In this document: positions 58,342-64,000 of the stretch, piece after piece
How positions within the stretch are numbered: position 1 is the stretch's first letter
Layout of the letters: each line of letters opens with the position of its first letter
Assembly (NCBI RefSeq): GCF_000005505.3
Contig: NC_016134.3
Location: 26,239,584 to 26,303,583, forward strand
DNA from: Brachypodium distachyon
Lineage: Eukaryota > Streptophyta > Magnoliopsida > Poales > Poaceae
DNA: 64,000 nucleotides
Direction of reading: 5' to 3'
The notes under the pieces: model-generated
Told to the model about the DNA's origin: nothing
Seen by the model: only the letters and a program-made list of their open reading frames with translations
Databases searched by the model: none
Made by a program: the position numbers and the translations under genes

Positions 58342-58926
58342 TAGCGGGTGACCCGAGCATATTTATTGAATACTATATATAGCGAGAAAAAACAGCAACT
58401 CGCAGGTTTTGATCTCGTTGACTTGTATATAACTAGATGATACACTGCTCATTGCCGCATAATTTAGTTACGAATGAATGGTGTAATATACATGAGAATA
58501 TTTTGAGCATAAAATTAAGTAAATAAACTTAGTTAGGACTAACTAATGCTAGTAAATAATAAAATATCTTTTGAAAGATTTGTATAATTAAGATCGAGCT
58601 GCTTACTCATATCACCATGCTCGGTCTCGGCACCAGCAACCACGGCCGCGGTGATCTTGAGAGCTTAGAGACATAACGCAGCCAACGAACCGACGCATCG
58701 GCCGGAGGTACATCGGTGGCGGTTCATGGCTGCAGCTGGGTGCGTTCCCTCGAACAGAGGAGGAAGACGATAGGTCAGGCAGTCTGGGCTTGGCAGTGTT
58801 GGGATGGAAATGGCCCAAGGAGAGGTTCGGGTGGGAGATGGGCCGTGCCAGTGATTTACTACTCCTATGCTGCATGTGCGCTGCAAACTTGACCCAACCA
58901 ATCAGTTTTCATGGATTTTTTTATCT
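58342..58926. other. Spacer with a Helitron-like or TIR end; no gene recognised
   Basis: AACTAGCGGGTGACCCGAGC at 58341-58360 resembles, in reverse complement, the CTAGT-type ends of grass Helitrons (compare the block ending at 61937). The remainder (58600-58900) has only weak open frames. Confidence 0.3.
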
Positions 58927-59300
58927 CACTACACGATGGACCAAACAGGAGGGCATATTTTCTGCCGGCAAAGATCACCAAAGGGGGCAAAAGAACTGCC
59001 GGGAAAGAGGTTTTTGCCAGCAGTCTTTCCTGCCCCCTATAACGCTGCCGGCAAAGGTTTTTGCCGGCAGTTCCATATTTGCCGGCGGTTCATCTGTCCT
59101 GCTAGTTTCACTTTTGCCGGCAGTCCAGAATTTTTCCCGGAGTTCAGATTAACCTGCCGGCATATGGTTTTCCCGGCGGTTTGGTCTATTCCTGGCAGTG
59201 TTCTTGCCGTCAAAACAGATATTTTTCGCGGCACTTGCTTCATTTGCTGGCAAATAATCTGCCGGCTCTTTCTGCTTTCCCCGGCAGATAAACTGCCATT
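58927..59300 (+). mobile_element. CACTA-type terminus with TTTGCCGGCAG subterminal repeats
   Basis: Starts CACTACACGATGGACC and carries about a dozen direct and inverted copies of TGCCGGCA(A/G) units within 370 bp, the expected subterminal architecture of a CACTA element. The opposite terminus was not found, and no transposase was recognised. Flanking TSD candidate: TCT at 58924-58926. Confidence 0.6.
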
Positions 59301-59592
59301 GATTTTCATTTTCATAATAAAAAAAAACTAACCTACACATTCCCATGGTTACACTTCATTTTCAGCTGCAAGCTCCAAATAAGCAACAGAGACATCCATC
59401 TTTTATTTTAAAGTAACCATGATAGGTCTGGTACAAAACATATATAGTTCAAAAGTTCATGCAGATGTGCATTCTGGAGCATAACACTTCATCCAGCAGT
59501 GAACAATGCAAGCATAAATATTAAAACATAAACTTCATATAGAAGGGAACATAGTTCATCAAGCATTACAACAGAAACAAAAATCAATAGAA

Positions 59593-60330
59593 GTAGATGG
59601 CACCAACTCAGATTGCCGAAGTGACCCGGGCAACTTGTCATCCTGAAAAAAGGAAGTGGTCTACAATAAATAATCCATGTGTGTTGTCAGTTTGGTAGTT
59701 CTTAAAAAGCACTTACATATGTATGTTAAGAATTTAGATATAATAAGAGTATAAGAAGAAGATCCATGTGCGTGAATTTTTTTCACAGGTGAACATGGCA
59801 TTCTGCTGTAAGACATCAACACAGCTAGCATAACTACATGCATGCATATTAATTGCATTGTCAAAGTCATCTTCAGAACACGTACCATGACACAAACTTA
59901 CAAGCACAAAGATGACTTAAATGGCATAATTAGGCATCTGGACAAGTGCATAACAAGATCTATATGCATTAGGGCAGTGCGTAACAAGAATGTTCTGCTA
60001 CAACAGCCATCAACTGACAAGGTTCAGATATAGCAAAAAAGCCGATTTTTTGTAATACCTCTTGTGATTTAACTCAGCCTGCTTTCCGTGAGGATGGCGT
60101 TGATCATCCCCCTCCACCTGCATTTACAAAAGTAAAGACTAGTAAGAACCTTGAGATAACGTGGCTAATTATTTTACTGCTCATAGCAAAGAAGTGTTCG
60201 CAGTAAACAAAAATATGCAGGAAATGTTAAAAGGGATACTAGAGCAAGAGCACCCTCGCTTCCTCCTTCTCCTTGCAAACTGCAGCTTCTAGAATATCAT
60301 CAAACCACCAAGGCGATATGCCACTATCAT
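59593..60330 (-). pseudogene. Exon-like blocks on the minus strand, family unknown
   Basis: Coherent peptide segments with plausible splice borders: about 60330-60250 (NLNDSGISPWWFDDILEAAV then KEKEEARVLLL), about 60118-60060 (VEGDDQRHPHGKQAELNHK, behind AAATGCAG), and 59640-59560 (DDKLPGSLRQSELVPSTS, behind TTTTTTCAG). They may be exons of an accessory gene in the CACTA element that starts at 58927. I do not recognise the protein. Confidence 0.25.
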
Positions 60331-60396
60331 TTAAATTAGATTCGTGAAGCAATGGTTTTGTGAACTGTAGTCTTATGGTCACTATGAAGATTATGT

Positions 60397-60528
60397 TTTT
60401 GATAGGAAACTGTAAGGGGTCTCCTCTGCAGTATAATATGAATCTAAATTCGCATCCGTGAGGATTTGAACTCAGATGTTAGGATTGTACACGCACTCCC
60501 CCAACCAAGTGAGCTAGGCTCACTCCCC
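60397..60528 (-). mobile_element. tRNA-derived SINE
   Basis: The minus strand has a pol III A box TAGCTCACTTGG followed by a B box GAGTTCAAATCC at tRNA-like spacing, then a short body ending in TATCAAAA. It is flanked by an 18-bp perfect target duplication TCACTATGAAGATTATGT (60379-60396 and 60529-60546). The long TSD and A-rich end show L1-type retroposition. Confidence 0.9.
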
Positions 60529-60554
60529 TCACTATGAAGATTATGTAGGATTTC

Positions 60555-60925
60555 ATGGTTATAAGATGATCTGGGAGAGGGGAGAACCTCCAGAACTCCA
60601 TTTTTCATTAAAAAAACAAAACCAAAGTACTACTACTCAGTTCAGTTTTCATAGTTATTAGATGATCTGGGAGAGGAGAACCTCCAGAACTCCATTTCTC
60701 ATTAAAAAACAAAACCAAAATACTACAACTCAGTTCACTTTTCATAGTTATTAGATGATCTGGGAGAGGAGAACCTCCGGAACTCCATTTCTTATTAAAA
60801 GACAAAACCAAAGTACTACAACTCAGTTCATTTGTCATAGTTATCAGATGATCTGGGAGAGCAGAACCTCCAGAACTCCATTTCTCATTTAAAAACAAAA
60901 CCGAAGTACTACAACTCTGTTCATG
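60555..60925 (-). repeat. 93-bp minisatellite, four copies, open on the minus strand
   Basis: Unit: AGATGATCTGGGAGAG, GAGAACCTCC.GAACTCCATT, TCATTAAAAAACAAAACC, AAGTACTACAACTCAGTTCA. The minus frame 60928-60608 is open through the array and repeats 31 residues (EKWSSGGSALPDHLITM.. and variants) because 93 is a multiple of three. Coding status is unproven. Confidence 0.8.
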
Positions 60926-61714
60926 CATGGCAATAAAGGTGGCAACTTACAAGAGAAAAGCATACAGATAGCTTGATAGAACTGAAGCTGACAATATCCT
61001 GAAACACTACTGAGCTTATGAACCAAAGTTTTCCTTTGAGAACATTGACATGATCTGGGCTGGGCGCTGGCGAAGCCTGCGGGAACGACTGCTTGAGAGG
61101 ATATCGCATGACCGGACGGTATCGCAGAGGACCGTGCGAGTGCTATTGCGTCGATCACGGGAACGATGGGCTCGAAAAATGATGACGTGGCAGCATGAGA
61201 AGTCCGGAAAATCCTATAGTGGGGGGCACCTTTTTAGATATAGAAGATTAATATGCTCCATCATTCTCAAAATAGAGGTCATATAAGTATTTTTCTAATT
61301 AATCAAACTTCCACTTCCTCTCGGATATATGAGATTTAAGCAAGATCCGGACACACGTACGGAGCAGTGAAATAAGATTCACTGAACCCTGTAGAAAGAG
61401 AAAGAAAGTGAGATTCATTCCTGCATGTTGTACGAATCTTTTTGTATCTAAATAGGAGATCTCCACTATCTATTTCTCTTAACATGCAATCATGTCATCT
61501 CAATACCCCCAACTACATTGCATGTCATGTAAACCATGCCACCTCATTGAATCATGCATGTATTTTTTTCCTCAAGACATACACATGTATTCATTACATT
61601 GCACCAGAACAATTTTTTTTAAATATGCAAACATGCCACCTCAGCAACCTCAGCACGCCCACCACATTATCATGCAACCTTAGACACTTATCAAATCATG
61701 CATGTATGCATGTA
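60926..61714. other. Spacer, no gene recognised
   Basis: A minus frame runs 61158-60889 but has no family features. From 61270 the sequence is AT-rich with ATGCAA/CATGCCACCTCA repeats at 61490-61680. Confidence 0.3.
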
Positions 61715-61772
61715 CTCCCTCCGATCCATAATATATAAGTGTCGCCGCTTATTATGGATCGATCGGAGGGAC
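61715..61772. mobile_element. Very short Stowaway-like element
   Basis: CTCCCTCCGATCCATAATAT...TTATGGATCGATCGGAGGGA, about 58 bp, with inverted ends and TA on both sides (61713-61714, 61773-61774). Probably an internally deleted MITE. Confidence 0.7.
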
Positions 61773-61914
61773 TACAATTTTGTATTAATCTATTAATTCA
61801 AACTAGGTCACCTCGTCAATTCAATCATTCTTCGGTCACATATTTTTAAATGTAAAGCAAGAAAAAGATTTTTTTTTCCGTCAGTTTTAACTAATTTTAA
61901 ACATCTCTATATGC

Positions 61915-61937
61915 ATTTGTTTTAATGACGCACGGGG
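61915..61937 (+). other. Possible Helitron 3' end
   Basis: ACGCACGGGGCATCATCTAG followed by T resembles grass Helitron 3' termini (CTAG before T). The hairpin arm is incomplete and no 5' TC end was identified, so the call is tentative. Confidence 0.3.
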
Positions 61938-61970
61938 CATCATCTAGTTTGGATCACCGAGACGACAGGA

Positions 61971-62155
61971 AACTGAGTCTAATTCGGATCGCCGAGACGA
62001 CAGGAAACTAGTATAAATAGGCACTTGACGGAGCCGGGCAGAGTATCTGTGCCGCCAAGAATCCATCGTCTTCGCTTGGTTCCTAGCTAGATCTGTCTGA
62101 GACGCTTCAGAGCTAGGGATCGAAAGGGAAGGACTAGCTAGCTAGAGATCTGGCC
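61971..62155 (+). promoter_or_regulatory. First copy of a duplicated promoter/5'UTR
   Basis: Contains TATA box TATAAATA (62012-62019), then GGCACTTG, AATCCATCGTCTTCGCTTGG and CTAGCTAGCTAGAGATCTGG. It is directly repeated at 62296-62488 with few changes. It lacks a following gene: after 62155 it runs into unrelated sequence. Confidence 0.75.
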
Positions 62156-62295
62156 TTTTTACAGAGCATACATGCGTATGTATAACGCGGCAACCTGCAA
62201 ACCGAAACTAAGGAAGCTGACTGAACACGAACTGGACTAGGAGATCAACTTATAACTTCCAACTCCTAAAGCGACTCAACACTAATCTAAACCAG

Positions 62296-62488
62296 AAACT
62301 GAGTCTAATTCGGATCGCCGAGAGGACAGGAAACCAGTATAAATAGGCACTTGAGAGAGCCGGGCAGAGTATCTGTGTCGCCAAGAATCCATCGTCTTCG
62401 CTTGGTTCCTACCTAGGTAGATCTGTCTGAGACGCTTCATCAGAGCTAGAGATCGAAAGGGAAGGACTAGCTAGCTAGAGATCTGGCC
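62296..62488 (+). promoter_or_regulatory. Second copy of the promoter/5'UTR, upstream of an ATG
   Basis: TATA box TATAAATA at 62338-62345, about 150 bp before the ATG at 62493. Differences from copy 1 include two small insertions (AGGT near 62414 and TCA near 62439). Confidence 0.75.
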
Positions 62489-62492
62489 GGCC

Positions 62493-62552
62493 ATGGAGGG
62501 CTTCAAGATGCGTTCAACTGCTGCCGTCGTCGTCTCTGTTAAGCATGTATAG
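62493..62552 (+). pseudogene. 5' end of a gene for a probable secreted protein, interrupted by a copia element
   Basis: ATG in CCATGG context; host codons MEGFKMRSTAAVVV (62493-62536) look like the n- and h-region start of a signal peptide. At 62537 the LTR begins and adds a few residues until TAG at 62550-62552. The rest of the gene should lie beyond the 3' LTR of the insertion, outside the window. Family unknown. Confidence 0.6.
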
Positions 62553-62661
62553 TTTTCCACCCACCTGCTCTTGTACAACTCATGGTATATATATGAGAGC
62601 CATGCAGTGGCCAGCACCTACGGTGCATTATCTCATTCTATCTCAATCTTAATCTTCTACA
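62537..62661 (+). repeat. 5' LTR of the short-LTR copia element
   Basis: TGTTAAGCATGTATAG...AATCTTCTACA, 125 bp with TG...CA ends; includes TATATATATGAG near 62588. Confidence 0.8.
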
Positions 62662-62673
62662 TGGTATCAGTCG
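62662..62673 (+). other. Primer-binding site (initiator tRNA-Met type)
   Basis: TGGTATCAGTCG lies immediately after the LTR; the first nine bases match the initiator Met tRNA 3' end used by copia elements. Confidence 0.8.
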
Positions 62674-62726
62674 CTGGGTCCTCCTAGCCGCCCACGTCCT
62701 CCGCTTCCGCTGCAACCACCTCCGCC

Positions 62727-64000
62727 ATGTACCTCTCCCTGACGTCCGCCGGCCGCGGCCATGGCCTCTCCGCCGCGTTCGACGCTGCCGCTCACCGTGG
62801 CAGCCCCGGCATCCTCACCGCCACCGCCGGTCTCCTCAACACCTCCACCACCCGCGGCCCTACTGCTGCCGCGGCCTCCGGCGCTCTGGCCGCTCCTGCC
62901 CTCAACCGCCACGACGGCGTGGTCATCGCCGAGCGTGTCCAGATCGTTCTCCAACTGCAGCCGCCGAACTATTCCTCTTGGCGCCTGATGTTCGAGCTCC
63001 TCTTCCAGCAGTGCGGCCTCACGGATCACATCACCGGCGAGCCCCATCTCGACGACCCGGCCTGGCTGCAGGACGACGCCCTCATCATCTCCTGGATCTA
63101 TTTCCGTGTCTCGCCGGAGATCCTCGGCCTCATCATCACGCCTGCGCCCACGGCTTCTACGATCTGGCAGGCTGTGCGCGGCCTCTTCCTCGACAATATG
63201 GAGATGCGGGCAATCTACATCGGGAACTCCCTCCGCACCCTAGAACAGGGCGACTCGCCGGTGCTCGCGTACTTCGGCCAGCTCAAGGAGTATGCCGATC
63301 AGCTCCGTGATCTCGGCGAACCCCTCACCGATCGGCAGTTGGTGATGCAGATGTTCCGCGGTCTTGACGAACGCTTCCATGTCTACATCCCGATCCTCTC
63401 CGGCCGTACGCCCTTCCCCTCCTTCCTCGAGTGCCGTGCGTTTCTCTCCATGGAGGAGAAGCGCAAGGCCACCACTCGGGTCTCCCACAACACCTCTCTC
63501 CACGCGGCGGCCAACACTGGCAACTCCGGCTCCGGGAACACCGGTGGCAACTCCAACAACTGTGGCGGCAAGAACAAGGGAAAAGGGAAAGGACGCCAGC
63601 AGCAGCAGATCGGTGCCTCCTCCATCTCGCCGGGCTACAACCGCTCCACCGTGCCGATTCCTCCTCTGCCTGCACCGACCACTCACCCCTGGACCGGGCT
63701 GGTGCACGCCTGGCCTGTCCCGTGGCATCCTCACGTTCCCGCCTCTGGGATCCTTGGACAGCGACCCATGGCGCCACCCGCGTTCGCCAGCGCGTCTGCT
63801 CACGTCCCCGTGCCGCCTGCGTACCCGTCTGCACCACCACCTGTCCCGGCTCCGTCTGCGCCTGCTTGGGATCAACAGGGCCTGATACAGGCCCTCAATG
63901 CGCTCTCCACCCAGACTGCTGCTTCGCCGACCGGTGACTGGTACGTCGACACCGGCGCCACTGCCCACATGACCGCGGATCCCGGTATGCTTCACTCCCT
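62727..64000 (+). CDS. Copia Gag-protease (N-terminal part of gag-pol), open to window edge
   Basis: ATG at 62727 (MYLSLTSAGRGHGLSAAF) opens 424 codons without a stop up to the end of the window. Residues ~75-260 form a UBN2/retrotran-gag domain (NYSSWRLMFELLFQQCGLTD, AVRGLFLDNMEMRAIYIGN, YADQLRDLGEPLTDRQLVMQ, MFRGLDERFHVYIPIL). A Gly/Asn then Lys/Gln-rich segment (NCGGKNKGKGKGRQQQQ) follows in place of a CCHC knuckle, then a Pro-rich linker. Near residue 410 comes the protease active site WYVDTGATAHMTAD (catalytic DTG). Codon use is GC-rich. An intact frame suggests a recent insertion. Confidence 0.88.
   Translation, partial: MYLSLTSAGRGHGLSAAFDAAAHRGSPGILTATAGLLNTSTTRGPTAAAASGALAAPALNRHDGVVIAERVQIVLQLQPPNYSSWRLMFELLFQQCGLTDHITGEPHLDDPAWLQDDALIISWIYFRVSPEILGLIITPAPTASTIWQAVRGLFLDNMEMRAIYIGNSLRTLEQGDSPVLAYFGQLKEYADQLRDLGEPLTDRQLVMQMFRGLDERFHVYIPILSGRTPFPSFLECRAFLSMEEKRKATTRVSHNTSLHAAANTGNSGSGNTGGNSNNCGGKNKGKGKGRQQQQIGASSISPGYNRSTVPIPPLPAPTTHPWTGLVHAWPVPWHPHVPASGILGQRPMAPPAFASASAHVPVPPAYPSAPPPVPAPSAPAWDQQGLIQALNALSTQTAASPTGDWYVDTGATAHMTADPGMLHS

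Larger units (their letters stand above)
62537..64000 (+). mobile_element. Short-LTR copia retrotransposon, 5' part, running off the window
   Basis: 125-bp LTR (62537-62661), PBS, then gag-protease in one open frame. Short LTRs, absence of a zinc knuckle and the protease context fit the Ale/Retrofit-type copia group, which is an inference. The expected TSD is GTCTC (62532-62536); the right end is outside the window. Confidence 0.82.

Noticed and set aside
60415..60525. Functional tRNA gene on the minus strand
   Set aside because: A and B boxes are present, but no acceptor stem or cloverleaf can be formed and an 18-bp TSD flanks it; it is a SINE.
61200..61220. CTATAGTG as the right terminus of the CACTA element starting at 58927
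   Set aside because: The reverse complement CACTATAGGATTTTCC does not match CACTACACGATGGACC, the TSDs differ (TCT versus GGG), and no subterminal GCCGGC units lie nearby.

Overview
The window is plant nuclear DNA from a grass (Poaceae). Evidence: large nested Ty3/gypsy and Ty1/copia retrotransposons, Stowaway-type MITEs, En/Spm (CACTA) subterminal repeats, a tRNA-derived SINE, GT-AG introns, GC-rich 5' gene ends next to AT-rich spacers, and no bacterial features. The species cannot be told from sequence alone. Almost everything here is transposable-element sequence; the only host-gene pieces I can support are a CIPK kinase fragment (2.7-3.1 kb), a first-exon-like fragment (5.5 kb), an ORF of unknown function split by a solo LTR (55.7-56.9 kb), and the 5' end of a probable secreted-protein gene (62.5 kb).

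Layout. 1-2.35 kb: gypsy LTR relic. 2.7-3.1 kb: CIPK pseudogene, minus strand. 6.5-11.5 kb: CACTA-type element with a 12-exon TnpA/TNP1-like gene carrying one in-frame stop, ending in ~1 kb of subterminal repeats and a CTTGTAGTG terminus. 11.5-12.9 and 26.0-29.2 kb: older AT-rich LTR-like sequence split by gypsy element A (12949-26001, minus orientation, two 850-bp LTRs). 29.3-31.3 kb: 178-bp repeats and a ~0.65-kb duplication. 31.8-51.9 kb: gypsy element B, same family, interrupted by a copia element (39723-47167, TSD GGGTT). 51.9-54.2 kb: minisatellite, microsatellite, GTGAACTTC-rich and 178-bp repeats. 54.2-55.5 kb: solo copia LTR (TSD GAGGG). 55.9-56.7 kb: solo gypsy LTR (TSD TAGGA) inside an ORF. 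58.2-61.9 kb: MITEs, a CACTA end, a SINE with an 18-bp TSD, and an in-frame 93-bp minisatellite. 61.97-62.5 kb: duplicated promoter/5'UTR of a small gene, cut in its signal-peptide region by a short-LTR copia element whose gag-pol frame is open to the window edge.

Elements A and B carry gag, protease, RT, RNase H and integrase on the minus strand. Between integrase and the 3' LTR they also carry a long gene on the opposite (plus) strand. That antisense gene has a putative gypsy-type transposon domain (PF04195-like), an acidic tract, a SUMO-interaction-like VIDLT motif, a coiled coil, and two introns of identical length (80 and 60 nt) in both copies. This matches the Tat lineage (RIRE2/Grande-like). 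Nearly every base-substitution stop separating A from B is a CAG-to-TAG change, which looks like decay of methylated CHG sites. The two copies also share two stops, and B contains a recombination or template-switch duplication.
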